Counted from the stretch's first letter, positions 36,107 through 44,625 are shown. The stretch: DNA of 46,427 nt from Candidatus Poribacteria bacterium (GCA_028820635.1 JAPPIG010000096.1:1-46427), one strand, 5' to 3'. Notes: generated from the sequence alone by a model not told the origin. A program made the numbers and translations.

Positions 36107-36280
36107 TGAATAACTCCTTTTCGTATCCTTAGCATCATAATCTTTTTCTAAAGTGATAAAGTTGGTTTCGCGTTCGCTCTATCCAACCTACGAACTATTT
36201 CCTTCTGATTTGAATGATAGGTAATCAATTGTCCAATTCCCGATCTGATGCCAAGATACGAAAGTTAGGAATATCACAGC
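36107..36280. other. hisI-trpE intergenic with dispersed repeat
   Basis: The 174-bp gap contains one copy of the dispersed GTTGGGTTTCGTTCC...CCAACCTACG family at 36161-36193 in + orientation. There is no terminator-like U-tract on the minus strand, so hisI and trpE are probably cotranscribed. Confidence 0.5.
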
Positions 36281-36661
36281 TTAATAAACAGCATCAGCAT
36301 CAAAAATCTTTTCACCTACCACATTTGTCGACTCGCCATCGGGGGAGACTTCCCGAAAGAAGCAGGAACGATACCCTACATGACACGCTGCCACCTTCTG
36401 TTCAACCTTTATGAGCAGGGCATCACCGTCACAATCAACAGCAATAGACTCTACAGTCTGTGTATGCCCCGAAGTCTCCCCCTTTATCCACAACTTTTGA
36501 CGGGAACGACTCCAGAAGCAGACACGACCTGTTGACAGTGTTTGTTTGATCGCTTCCGCGTTCATATAGCCAACCATCAGCACTTCATTATTTTCCTGAT
36601 CCTGAATTACAGCGGCGACTAAACCGTCGCTATCATATTTGAGTTCCGATAAAATTTTCAT
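36281..36661 (-). CDS. hisI: Phosphoribosyl-AMP cyclohydrolase
   Basis: A 126-residue zinc enzyme that opens the adenine ring of phosphoribosyl-AMP in histidine synthesis. Signatures are [32 protein letters not shown], the metal site DCDGDALL and [12 protein letters not shown]. Only the HisI part is present, not the HisI-HisE fusion. AAGGAGAACTC precedes the ATG. It sits directly downstream of an attenuator-like leader and upstream of trpE-trpG. A histidine gene heading a tryptophan operon is unusual. Confidence 0.96.
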   Translation of the reverse strand: MKILSELKYDSDGLVAAVIQDQENNEVLMVGYMNAEAIKQTLSTGRVCFWSRSRQKLWIKGETSGHTQTVESIAVDCDGDALLIKVEQKVAACHVGYRSCFFREVSPDGESTNVVGEKIFDADAVY

Positions 36662-36681
36662 GAGTTCTCCTTCGTCATATT

Positions 36682-36780
36682 AAAAACAAAAAACCTTATG
36701 CCACTGAGGTTCGTGTGCATAAGGCTTACAAATAACTTCAAACAATATAAATACAATTTCGTTTAGCGCGCACACTCCTC
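36682..36780 (-). promoter_or_regulatory. Terminator/antiterminator of his-trp leader
   Basis: On the minus strand a hairpin CCTTATGC...GCATAAGG (arms 36717-36724 and 36694-36701, extended by CAC/GTG inside) is followed at once by TTTTTTGTTTTT, a classic intrinsic terminator about 20 nt before hisI. An alternative pairing links GAGG-A-GTGTGC at the end of the leader ORF (36770-36780) with GCACAC-GAA-CCTC (36706-36718), which would take the terminator's 5' arm and loop. The two structures exclude each other, as in trp-type attenuation. Confidence 0.75.
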
Positions 36781-36858
36781 TTTAATGGAATTGGAACACC
36801 ACCAATGCCAATGGTTAGAATTTCTATGCAAACTGGAGTGCGAACGGATGTATTTCAT
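36763..36858 (-). CDS. Leader peptide rich in His and Trp codons
   Basis: A 31-residue ORF starting MKYIRSH and containing NHWHWWC (residues 15-21), with four His and three Trp codons in all. It ends 38 nt before the terminator hairpin. Five Trp/His codons in a row (H16-W17-H18-W19-W20) are just far enough upstream that a ribosome stalled there would leave the antiterminator arm free, while one at the stop codon would cover it. The ribosome-binding site is weak. It is too short to be a functional protein and fits a trpL-type leader peptide. Confidence 0.75.
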   Translation of the reverse strand: MKYIRSHSSLHRNSNHWHWWCSNSIKEECAR

Positions 36859-36912
36859 TTTTAGATATTCTGTAGTAAGGTTTCAGTTCGTATCATTCCT
36901 TGTAATTGTTAA

Positions 36913-36941
36913 ATAATACCACATTTAAGTTCTATATGCAA
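36913..36941 (-). promoter_or_regulatory. Promoter of hisI-trpE-trpG leader
   Basis: On the minus strand TTGCAT (36941-36936), a 17-nt spacer and TATTAT (36918-36913). This places a start site near 36906, about 48 nt before the leader ATG. Confidence 0.65.
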
Positions 36942-36975
36942 ATAAATTTAGAACTCTCATAATGCTAAACGCATT

Positions 36976-37012
36976 GTAGGCACGTCCAGGGCATTCACCT
37001 AAACGTGCCTAC
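36976..37012. repeat. GTAGGCACGT hairpin
   Basis: A perfect 10-bp inverted repeat GTAGGCACGT/ACGTGCCTAC with a 17-nt loop, in the gap after the ECF sigma gene. It resembles the GTAGGCGCGC hairpin at 43484-43508, so a dispersed palindrome family is likely. There is no long U-tract on the minus strand. Confidence 0.5.
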
Positions 37013-37058
37013 CACTCTTTTATGCCATATTTAACTTATCTTATTATACATCCTTCAT

Positions 37059-37700
37059 TTAAATTTCCGCGTCCCATTCTAATGGACGATTCTCTAAATA
37101 CGGACGCAGCAACTCCCGAAGACGCCGATGCGCATGATGTAAGTGCGTCTTGACCGTTCCTTCGGATCGATTGATGAGAACGGCAATCTCTTTAATCTGA
37201 AGTTTCTGATCATAACGCAATCTGAAAACGCGTTGCTGCTTCGGAGCAAGTTGACTCACCGCCTTGTTAATAACCTTTCCGAGTTCCTCCATCTCAATTA
37301 GATGAGACGGAGATGGATACTTGCTAATCAACTTCAACTCCTCCGGACCTCCCGTTAATTCTTCAAACGCGATAGTTTTTCTTCTGTTCTGTTGACGCAA
37401 AAAGTCAATACAGCAATTCATAGCAATGCGGTAAAGCCAACTATAAAAGGCAGATTCACGTTTAAATTTCGGTAACGCCTTAAAGGCTTTCAGGAACACT
37501 TCTTGGCAGAGGTCTTTTGTTGTTTCAGCGTCATTAATGTGTCTATAAATTAGTTTCGCAATGCGGTTCTGATATTTCAGGACGAGTGTATTAAAAGCAC
37601 TTATATCACCGTTTTGGAATCGGATTACTAATTCCTGTTCATCAATTAGTTCTAATTCATCGGCAGTTGGCAAATCCAAGTGTCTTTTTGTGTCTGGCAT
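37059..37700 (-). CDS. ECF-type RNA polymerase sigma factor
   Basis: A 213-residue sigma-70 family regulator from an ATG at 37700 with GGAGAATAAG upstream. A TTG at 37724 would add eight residues. Region 2 has FNTLVLKYQNRIAKLIYRH and LCQEVFLKAFKALPKF, and region 4 has LAPKQQRVFRLRYDQKLQIKE and SEGTVKTHLHHAHRRL. No anti-sigma gene is adjacent. The nearest genes are hisI (downstream) and a divergently transcribed histidine kinase. Unlike the two sigma/WD40 proteins it has no sensor extension. Confidence 0.9.
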   Translation of the reverse strand: MPDTKRHLDLPTADELELIDEQELVIRFQNGDISAFNTLVLKYQNRIAKLIYRHINDAETTKDLCQEVFLKAFKALPKFKRESAFYSWLYRIAMNCCIDFLRQQNRRKTIAFEELTGGPEELKLISKYPSPSHLIEMEELGKVINKAVSQLAPKQQRVFRLRYDQKLQIKEIAVLINRSEGTVKTHLHHAHRRLRELLRPYLENRPLEWDAEI

Positions 37701-38151
37701 TCTTATTCTCCATGATGGGTGCAAACATTTTTGGATTAATTGGGCAATGTAAAAGTGTGAACAACTTTAATTGACACACCTTAAGTATTCAAATGTTCCC
37801 ATATTCTAAACAATTAGACAATTTTTTTAGTTTTTTGTTCATTTTTTTGGATAAAACAAGGTTGTTGCCCCTTTAAAACCAAATCATTCTAAGGACAACA
37901 TATCCAAAGACATTCAATTGTTGAGGTTTCTCCCAAGTAATTATATTGTAGGAGGGAACTCCGGGGAATGCCTAAATGGCATTCATACCCGGGGAACGCC
38001 TATAGGCGTTCATACCGTTGATTTCTTGATTTGGATTCCCGACTATCAACGGAGTTAGTCGCGATTCGGAGATCGCTCCTACAAGAAGAAACAGATGTAG
38101 CCTATGTGATTATTGGAGAATTAAATGGTTATCTCGAACACCTGCGTTCAC
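37701..38151. repeat. Intergenic region with tandem covarying hairpins
   Basis: No gene is seen. Two head-to-tail units at 37961-37988 and 37989-38015 each start CCGGGGAA and fold as GAATGCC/GGCATTC and GAACGCC/GGCGTTC. The difference between them is a compensated base pair. A GCGATTCGGAGATCGC palindrome with CTCCTACAAG follows at 38060-38085. Confidence 0.6.
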
Positions 38152-38180
38152 TTGACAAGAACTATAACATCGGGTAAAGT
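38152..38180 (+). promoter_or_regulatory. Promoter of histidine kinase gene
   Basis: TTGACA (38152-38157), a 17-nt spacer and TAAAGT (38175-38180), about 30 nt before the ATG. Confidence 0.6.
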
Positions 38181-38211
38181 GTTGACATCGCTTTAGCTAT
38201 AAGGAACACCT

Positions 38212-39603
38212 ATGCGCCGCTACAGCATTCAAACCAAAATTGTCCTCCCATTTTTGCTTCTCTTCGCGCTCATTACCATCTTTGTGCCGTTGCTAACGGT
38301 ACAACTTTTTGGATGGAAATACAGTGAACAATTCACGCGCGAAACTCAAGGATGGCTAAATGTTATTATAGAAACAGGATTTATTCGAGAAAACATTGAA
38401 AAGGTTAAGCAAACGTATAGCGTTGAAGTTATGATTTTTGGCTCGGATGGCACGCTTAACGCAAGCACGCTGACAGAACTTTCCGATGTTGAGCAAAATT
38501 GGGAGAATTTAGCTGAAAAAATGCGATTCGAACAAGTTAAGCAAGCACTTCAAAAAGCAGATGGGACACCTGTCACACAAGATGTAACACTCGACGGCAA
38601 ACATTACAAAGCCTTTTACCGTTTACTTCCGTTCGGACGCTTCTACTGCTTCTTGCGTCCTATGGAGGACATTACAGCCGCGAAACGAACCCTTACGTGG
38701 TCTATGTTAGGTATTGCAGCCTTCGTTACTGTCCTTGTGGCATTTATCAGCCATCGTATTGGCAAAAACATAACAGAACCGGTAAAAGATTTAGTCGGCT
38801 TTACCGAACAAGTTGCGGGAGGAAACCTTGATGAACAGTGTGAAATCAAGACACACGATGAAATCGGTGATTTAACACTTGCTTTCAATCAGATGACACA
38901 GGAACTCAAGCAGTCAAGAGATAAACTAATTCAAGTCGAACGTTTAGCAACAGCCGGAAAAATGTCCGCTTCATTTGCACATGAAATCAGGAATCCACTA
39001 TCTTCCATGCGGATGTTATCGCAAATGTTAATGCAAAAACCGGAGACATCAGATGAACAAAGGCAATCGCTTCAATATATCCTTGAAGAAATCGAACGGA
39101 TTGACAACATCGTCAAAGGATTGATGGATTTCGCCCGTCCTACAACACTTAACCTTGCACAACAACCGTTAGTGCCAGCATTACAAGCCGTTTTAGCATT
39201 GATGGAAGCAAATTTAGAACACCATCAGATTCAGTTAGTCCCAGAACTTGCCTCCGATCTCCCAGACTTTCAGTTTGATTCCGACAAAATTAAACAAGCA
39301 TTTATGAATGTTGTGTTAAATGCGATGGAGGCAATGCCGCAAGGTGGCACACTCACTGTGGCTGCGTCCAAACAGGAAGATGCCGTTTGTATCAAAGTTA
39401 CAGATATAGGAATCGGCATCTCTGCAGAAGATATTGAACATCTATTTGAACCGTTTTTTACTCGGAAAGATAAAGGCACAGGACTCGGATTGGCAAATGT
39501 GAAACGTATCCTTGAAGAACATAACGGCACGGTTGAGATTGAAAGCGCACCCGACGAAGGCACGACGGTTTTGATGTGTTTACCGCTGAAGTTTCAAGAC
39601 TGA
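38212..39603 (+). CDS. Membrane sensor histidine kinase (NtrB-like)
   Basis: A 463-residue kinase with membrane segments at residues 11-34 and 162-180 around a periplasmic sensor region of about 125 residues. A HAMP domain follows (181-235), then the H-box SFAHEIRNPLSSM with phospho-acceptor H257, the N-box NAMEAMP, and G-boxes DIGIGIS and GTGLGLANVKR. The H-box type resembles NtrB-class kinases. No response regulator is next to it, so its partner is encoded elsewhere. What it senses cannot be told from sequence. Confidence 0.92.
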   Translation: MRRYSIQTKIVLPFLLLFALITIFVPLLTVQLFGWKYSEQFTRETQGWLNVIIETGFIRENIEKVKQTYSVEVMIFGSDGTLNASTLTELSDVEQNWENLAEKMRFEQVKQALQKADGTPVTQDVTLDGKHYKAFYRLLPFGRFYCFLRPMEDITAAKRTLTWSMLGIAAFVTVLVAFISHRIGKNITEPVKDLVGFTEQVAGGNLDEQCEIKTHDEIGDLTLAFNQMTQELKQSRDKLIQVERLATAGKMSASFAHEIRNPLSSMRMLSQMLMQKPETSDEQRQSLQYILEEIERIDNIVKGLMDFARPTTLNLAQQPLVPALQAVLALMEANLEHHQIQLVPELASDLPDFQFDSDKIKQAFMNVVLNAMEAMPQGGTLTVAASKQEDAVCIKVTDIGIGISAEDIEHLFEPFFTRKDKGTGLGLANVKRILEEHNGTVEIESAPDEGTTVLMCLPLKFQD

Positions 39604-39619
39604 GTGACATAAATATTTA

Positions 39620-39648
39620 TTGAATAAAAACGACTAATTGCTTATAAT
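39620..39648 (+). promoter_or_regulatory. Promoter of GH2 gene
   Basis: TTGAAT (39620-39625), a 17-nt spacer and TATAAT (39643-39648), about 50 nt before the GTG start. Confidence 0.55.
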
Positions 39649-39696
39649 GCACGGCAAAGTTATCTACGCATTCACAATAACAAGGACGGACTGATA

Positions 39697-42369
39697 GTGA
39701 TAAGAACAGAAACACCGCGCCCAGAATATCCGAGACCCGATTTTCAGCGCGGCACCTCCGAAGGAATTGACTGGATAAACCTCAACGGCACATGGGAATT
39801 TGCGTTTGACCCAGATGATGTCGGAGAAAAAGAGGAATGGTTTTCACCGAACGCTCCTGATTTCCCACTGCAAATACAGGTGCCATATCCTTGGGAAAGT
39901 CTTGCTGCGTGGGGAGAAGAAGACCGCGCTGATAGCGCAACCTACCTCAGCACAAATGCCTACCTTAAACCAGAAGAAGTTACTTGTGGTGGACTAAGCC
40001 GAGAAGGAAATTATCGTGGCGAACCACGACATACAATTGGCTGGTACCGCAGAACTATCTCCATTCCTGAAAACTGGGGAGAGCAACGCGTCATTCTGAA
40101 ATTTTGTGCGGTTGACTGGAAAACAACAGTTTGGGTGAACGGTAAAGTCATCGGTGAAAATGAAAACGGATACCTACCCTTTGAACTTGACATTACAGAT
40201 GCGTTGACCCCGGATAAACCCGCTACCATCGTTGTCCGTGCGTATGATGCACAAGACCACGGCGAACAACTCGCAGGAAAACAGATAGGATGGTATACAC
40301 GCACCAGCGGCATTTGGCAGCCCGTTTACTTAGAACCCAGAAACGCAACCTATATCAAGCAGTGCCATATCACGCCCGACATTGACAATAGCACCGCCAC
40401 TTTTGACGTTACGATTGATGGCGAAATTGCATCAGGCACAGAAATTCAATGGGAATGTGAAGATATGAGCGGCAGCATGGATGCCTCAGGAAAAACGCAG
40501 TTCACCGTCAATATTCCATCCGAAAAACTCCGACTTTGGGACGTAGATACGCCAAATCTCTATAACGTCACACTCAAATTGGTATCTGCGGAATCCGTTA
40601 TTGACAGAATTTACACCTACTTCGGCATGCGGAAGATCGCAATTGAAAAAGCACCCGGTGGCGACTATAACTACATCTACCTTAACAATCGTCCGGTATA
40701 TCTGTTAGGTGCGTTAAATCAGTCATTCAACCCTGATGGTGTGTATACCTTCCTCACCGATGAGGCAATCCGAACCGATGTTGAACGTTCTAAAGAATTC
40801 GGATTCAACTTTCTCCGCCTTCATATAAAAATGGATGAACCACGACTCTACTATTGGGCAGACAAATTAGGACTGCTCTTTATGTGTGATATTCCCAACT
40901 TCGGCAATTATACAGAATTAGCAAAAGGCAGGTTTGAGGAAACGCTTCGCGGAAACATTGCACGCGATTTCAATCATCCGTCCATCATCTCATGGTGTAA
41001 TTTCAACGAAACATGGGGCCTCGGTGGGGGAGACTACAAACAGCAAACAGACCGCCAAGAATGGGTACGTGAGATGTATCACCTTGCCAAATCGCTTGAC
41101 CCCACTCGGCTTATTGAGGACAACTCGCCATGCCTCTATGACCACGTTGAAACCGACATCAACTCTTGGCACTTCTATATCAACGATTACAAACACGCGA
41201 AAGACCACATTGCAAACGTCGTAGAACAGACATATCCCGGATCAAAGTTTAATTACGCTGGTGATAACGAACAAACCGATGTACCGCTGATTAACAGCGA
41301 ATATGGTGGCATTAGTGCTGGCGCAGGTGATAAAGATGTCGCTTGGTGTTTTAAGTATCTAACAAACGAGTTACGCCTCCATCCGAAAATCTGTGGATAT
41401 GTTTACACCGAACTGCAGGATATTGAGTGGGAACACAACGGTTTTATGAACTATGACCGCTCGGTGAAGGAATTCGGATACGATTACAACGACATCAATA
41501 CTCTTGATTTTATCGCTATTGATTATCCACCCGGCACCACCGTTGCCCCCGGTGATACGATAAAGGCAGACATATACGCCAGTCACTTCTCACACAAAAC
41601 AATTAGCGGTGCCACGCTGCACTGGCAATTGGATACCCTTGATAAAAACGGTGAACTAACGCATGGGCGCATAAGCAGAAGTGTTGAAATCCCCTTTCCA
41701 CAATATCAGGTAGAACAGGTACATCAACTTGAACTTATCATTCCGGATATTAACGCCGCAGTTGGCACGTTACACGTATGGGTATCCGATGAAACAGGCG
41801 CGGTCGTAGCGCGCAATTATATCAATTTCGAGATATTCTTGGAAGATTCTTCGGGCCTCACTTCACTTAGTCATCTTCCGGGAGACATAGCCGCCAGCAA
41901 ATGGGATTCGGCATCCGAAGTAACAGAACAGCGCCTCACTGCACAAGGCACAGGATACGTTGAATATCAGATACCACTACCTGCCGATCTCAATCCTGAG
42001 GAAATTTCTAAGATGGAACTCGTTTTTGAGGCGTCCTCATCAAACGGTGGTTCACGGCAAACAGAACCTGAAAAACATCCCTCGGATGTTACGATTTCTG
42101 TAAATGGTACTGAGGTTGAGACTTTGACACTGCCTGATTGTCCAGCAGATGCACGCGGCGTGCTTACCTATATCCACGAAAATCTTGGCAACTACGGCTA
42201 TCTATGTCGTGTCCAATTAGATAAGGAAACGTGCTTAAACGAAAATTCTACAGAGGCAATCACCGTACGTTATGAAGTTAAAGGCAATGCCGAAAACAGG
42301 GGCGGATTTACCCTCTACGGCAACCGTCGCGGTAGATACCCCACAGTCCCACATATTCTCATTTCTTAA
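39697..42369 (+). CDS. Glycoside hydrolase family 2 enzyme
   Basis: An 890-residue cytoplasmic-looking enzyme with no signal peptide. It has a sugar-binding N-terminal domain (NLNGTWEFAFDPDD, VPYPWES, GWYRRTISIP, WVNGKVIGENENGYLPFE), an Ig-like middle and a TIM barrel. The acid/base Glu is E438 in WCNFNETWG and the nucleophile E535 in INSEYGG, so it should be catalytically competent as a beta-galactosidase, beta-glucuronidase or similar. The C-terminal 250 residues add beta-sandwich domains. The start GTG at 39697 lacks a strong ribosome-binding site. It probably forms an operon with the dehydrogenase 16 bp downstream. Confidence 0.88.
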   Translation: MIRTETPRPEYPRPDFQRGTSEGIDWINLNGTWEFAFDPDDVGEKEEWFSPNAPDFPLQIQVPYPWESLAAWGEEDRADSATYLSTNAYLKPEEVTCGGLSREGNYRGEPRHTIGWYRRTISIPENWGEQRVILKFCAVDWKTTVWVNGKVIGENENGYLPFELDITDALTPDKPATIVVRAYDAQDHGEQLAGKQIGWYTRTSGIWQPVYLEPRNATYIKQCHITPDIDNSTATFDVTIDGEIASGTEIQWECEDMSGSMDASGKTQFTVNIPSEKLRLWDVDTPNLYNVTLKLVSAESVIDRIYTYFGMRKIAIEKAPGGDYNYIYLNNRPVYLLGALNQSFNPDGVYTFLTDEAIRTDVERSKEFGFNFLRLHIKMDEPRLYYWADKLGLLFMCDIPNFGNYTELAKGRFEETLRGNIARDFNHPSIISWCNFNETWGLGGGDYKQQTDRQEWVREMYHLAKSLDPTRLIEDNSPCLYDHVETDINSWHFYINDYKHAKDHIANVVEQTYPGSKFNYAGDNEQTDVPLINSEYGGISAGAGDKDVAWCFKYLTNELRLHPKICGYVYTELQDIEWEHNGFMNYDRSVKEFGYDYNDINTLDFIAIDYPPGTTVAPGDTIKADIYASHFSHKTISGATLHWQLDTLDKNGELTHGRISRSVEIPFPQYQVEQVHQLELIIPDINAAVGTLHVWVSDETGAVVARNYINFEIFLEDSSGLTSLSHLPGDIAASKWDSASEVTEQRLTAQGTGYVEYQIPLPADLNPEEISKMELVFEASSSNGGSRQTEPEKHPSDVTISVNGTEVETLTLPDCPADARGVLTYIHENLGNYGYLCRVQLDKETCLNENSTEAITVRYEVKGNAENRGGFTLYGNRRGRYPTVPHILIS

Positions 42370-42385
42370 TAGGAGGAATCGTTGA

Positions 42386-43465
42386 ATGGCAACACACCAA
42401 TTTTTATTTACGCGTTCACCCGGTTTAGAGGGTTCCTGGCCCTTCGTACACGAACAGATGGTAAAACGGCTTGAAGAATTAGGCGTAACACTCGTTCTCA
42501 ATACCACCAGTAAAGACCCTCTCCACGAACAAGTGGACTTGAGCGAAGTTATCGGCATTTCACATTGGGGTGGTAGCCTCACTGAGGCTTGTATTGACAA
42601 CGCATCAAAACTCAAAGTGCTCGGCACAATGACAGACAACACCGGGCACGGTGTCCCTTATGTCAAACTCCAAGATCGCGGTATCCCAGTGATTGAATCC
42701 ACACGTGCATGGGCACAATCTGTGGCGGAATGTGCTTTTGGACTCGCTTTATCCTCACTACGTCGAACCGCGCAGTGGCACATGCAGATGGCACAAGGCG
42801 AAAAACTTTGGAATTGGAGCGACCCAATATGGGGACCAGACAAACTCCCCGTTGCACATCAGTTCTGTGATGACCCTGACTTTGTAAACGGTGATCTTGG
42901 TACAAAACAGATCGGTGTTATCGGACTTGGACAGATTGGCAGAAAAATCGCGCAGTGGTGCCGTGCCTTCGGTGCAACCGTTATGGGATTCGACCCATTC
43001 GTTCCCGATGAACTGCTACAAGAATGGGATGTTGAGCGCGTTGATATGGACACACTCGTTGACAGGGCAGATATAGTGTTTGTTTCTGTTCCACCGACTC
43101 CATCCGCACGACACCTGCTAAATCGTGAACGTATCTATCATTTACATAAAGGGGCGTTAGTTGTCATTATTACCCGTGCACACGCTGTTGATATGGCTGC
43201 CTTACGCGAACGGATTGTGAAAGACGAACTCGCTGGTGCGTTTGATGTCTATGACAGAGAGCCGGTGCCTATTGATGACGAATTGCGAAATAGGGATAAC
43301 GTCGTGCATACACCGCACATTGCAGGTAGAACAAAAGATGCCAATCTTCGCGTTGCGGATATGATTGTTGACGATTTTGAACGCGTGCTTAAGGGTGAAG
43401 CACCGCTCGGTGCATTGACACCGGAGGCGATTAAAGTAAGAACGTCTGATAATCCTTATGAATAA
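42386..43465 (+). CDS. D-isomer 2-hydroxyacid dehydrogenase family
   Basis: A 359-residue NAD-linked oxidoreductase. The cofactor motif GVIGLGQIGRKIAQ lies near residue 175, followed by FDPF at the end of the second strand. The catalytic set is Arg in ITRAHAVDM, Glu in DREPVP and His in TPHIAGR. TRA replaces the common NTSRG or NTARG loop, so the substrate may be unusual. AGGAGGAATCG precedes the ATG. Closeness to the GH2 gene suggests a role in catabolism of a released sugar or its acid. Confidence 0.88.
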   Translation: MATHQFLFTRSPGLEGSWPFVHEQMVKRLEELGVTLVLNTTSKDPLHEQVDLSEVIGISHWGGSLTEACIDNASKLKVLGTMTDNTGHGVPYVKLQDRGIPVIESTRAWAQSVAECAFGLALSSLRRTAQWHMQMAQGEKLWNWSDPIWGPDKLPVAHQFCDDPDFVNGDLGTKQIGVIGLGQIGRKIAQWCRAFGATVMGFDPFVPDELLQEWDVERVDMDTLVDRADIVFVSVPPTPSARHLLNRERIYHLHKGALVVIITRAHAVDMAALRERIVKDELAGAFDVYDREPVPIDDELRNRDNVVHTPHIAGRTKDANLRVADMIVDDFERVLKGEAPLGALTPEAIKVRTSDNPYE

Positions 43466-43485
43466 AATTGATTAAAACACATTGT

Positions 43486-43515
43486 AGGCGCGCTTTGTAA
43501 GCGCGCCTTTATTTT
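43486..43515 (+). terminator. Terminator after 2-hydroxyacid dehydrogenase
   Basis: AGGCGCGC-TTTGTAA-GCGCGCCT followed by TTATTTTC, 20 nt after the stop codon. It also fits the dispersed GTAGGC palindrome family. Confidence 0.65.
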
Positions 43516-43536
43516 CTAAGATGTAAGATTTATTTT

Positions 43537-43639
43537 CTGAACCAAGATTTACAAGATTTTAGGATTTTCAGGATTTTCTTATTTGTGCGGATACTCAATC
43601 AATCTTGGAAATCTGTAAATCCTGATAATCCTGGTTCAG
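43537..43639. repeat. CTGAACC inverted-repeat element
   Basis: A 103-bp element with 43-bp imperfect terminal inverted repeats that start CTGAACC and run through GATTTACAAGATTT-like units. It has the same ends and build as the 174-bp element at 33676-33849, so both are copies of one dispersed family. Confidence 0.65.
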
Positions 43640-43659
43640 ACAACTATATACCCAATAAT

Positions 43660-44535
43660 TTACTTCTTTATCAGTAACTTTCGGGTTGCAATATATTCTA
43701 CGGTTGATAGCGTGTAAAAGTAGATTCCACTTGCTACAGGTTCACCGTGTCTGTTATTTCCGTCCCAATATGCTGAGCGTTCACGACTCAAATATCCACC
43801 TGCCTCCTTGTGTCCTATATCTAACGTTCTAATAACTTCTCCACTCAGCGAATAGATAGTGACGGACACATCGCTGGGCTTTGCGAGGGTGAACGGTATC
43901 CAAGTTTCCGGATTAGAGGGGTTTGGGTAATTTGGGAATAAGCGCGTTGGCAAGGCTGCTGCTGGTGAGTTTGCTATAGGTGGCATATCTTCTGTGACAA
44001 GGATTATGTCATTAATGTCTACAACGCCATCACGATTGATGTCAGGATTGGGAGTGGGGTCGCCTGTTATCCGTTCGCCATAGCGCGATGCTACGATAAC
44101 GAGGTCTACAAGATTGACTGTGCCATCGCTGTTTACGTCCGTGTGCTTTGTATCTTCTGGTGGTGTAGACTCACTGTAGATAAGACGTGGATTGCCTAAT
44201 ACAAAATGATCATGAAAATTGCCATTAGGTCCAGCTGACACTTTTATCGTAAAGGTGCGTGTTCCTGCGGGTATGTCACAAGCAATTGTATAAATATTGT
44301 CCACTTGATTTTTTTTGACCAAATAAAATACCTGAACGATATATCTCAATACCATCTGCCAAACATATCACTTCCATAGATGCTATATCTGTATCTCCAG
44401 GGTTATCCTAAGAAGGTTTTGCGATGTAAAAGATACCCTCAAATCTAATATAGTCTGTAATTCTTATATCATATACATATTCAGCCTCCGCGTGTGCATA
44501 GAACCAGTTATCCCACACATCAATATAGGGATGTG
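43660..44535 (-). pseudogene. Decayed surface protein, dockerin and sorting domain
   Basis: Reading leftward, the remnant starts near 44535 with an NPCBM-like carbohydrate-binding segment (AEYVYDIRITDYIRFEGIFY, later ADGIEIYRSG). A TAG replaces an expected Trp codon after YIAKPS (near 44409). A run of eight A's near 44320 shifts the frame. From there an intact stretch to 43660 contains two dockerin-type calcium repeats (DVNSDGTVNLVDLVIVASRYG, DINRDGVVDINDIILV) and a FlgD-like/type IX-style C-terminal sorting domain (LFPNYPNPSNPETWIPF, DVSVTIYSLSGEVIRTL, ASGIYFYTLS). The C-terminal part is well preserved, but with no start and two lesions it is probably dead. Confidence 0.75.
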
Positions 44536-44561
44536 GAATATAAAAGAGGAGGCGATGATAG

Positions 44562-44625
44562 TTATCCCGTAAACCCTAAAGCCAAACTCACAACCAAATG
44601 GGCAAGCATCAAAAAGGTCCGATAA
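44562..44625 (+). pseudogene. Remnant encoding the C-terminal tag
   Basis: A + strand frame ends VNPKAKLTTKWASIKKVR and a TAA at 44623-44625. It closely matches the last residues of the LamG protein (22254) and of the secreted protein at 17458. No upstream gene body is left. The remnant abuts the decayed minus-strand gene. Confidence 0.6.

Noticed and set aside
36826..36860. Similarity of the leader ORF start region to the sigma/WD40 upstream block (CATCCGTTCGCACTCCA)
   Set aside because: It lacks the CGTC element at the right distance, and a good sigma70-type promoter lies further upstream. The likeness may be common ancestry or chance and does not explain the W/H codons or the terminator.
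36846..36893. An 11-codon ORF just upstream of the leader peptide (MIRTETLLQNI) as a coupling ORF
   Set aside because: Its AAGGA lies directly against the ATG with no spacing, so initiation is unlikely.
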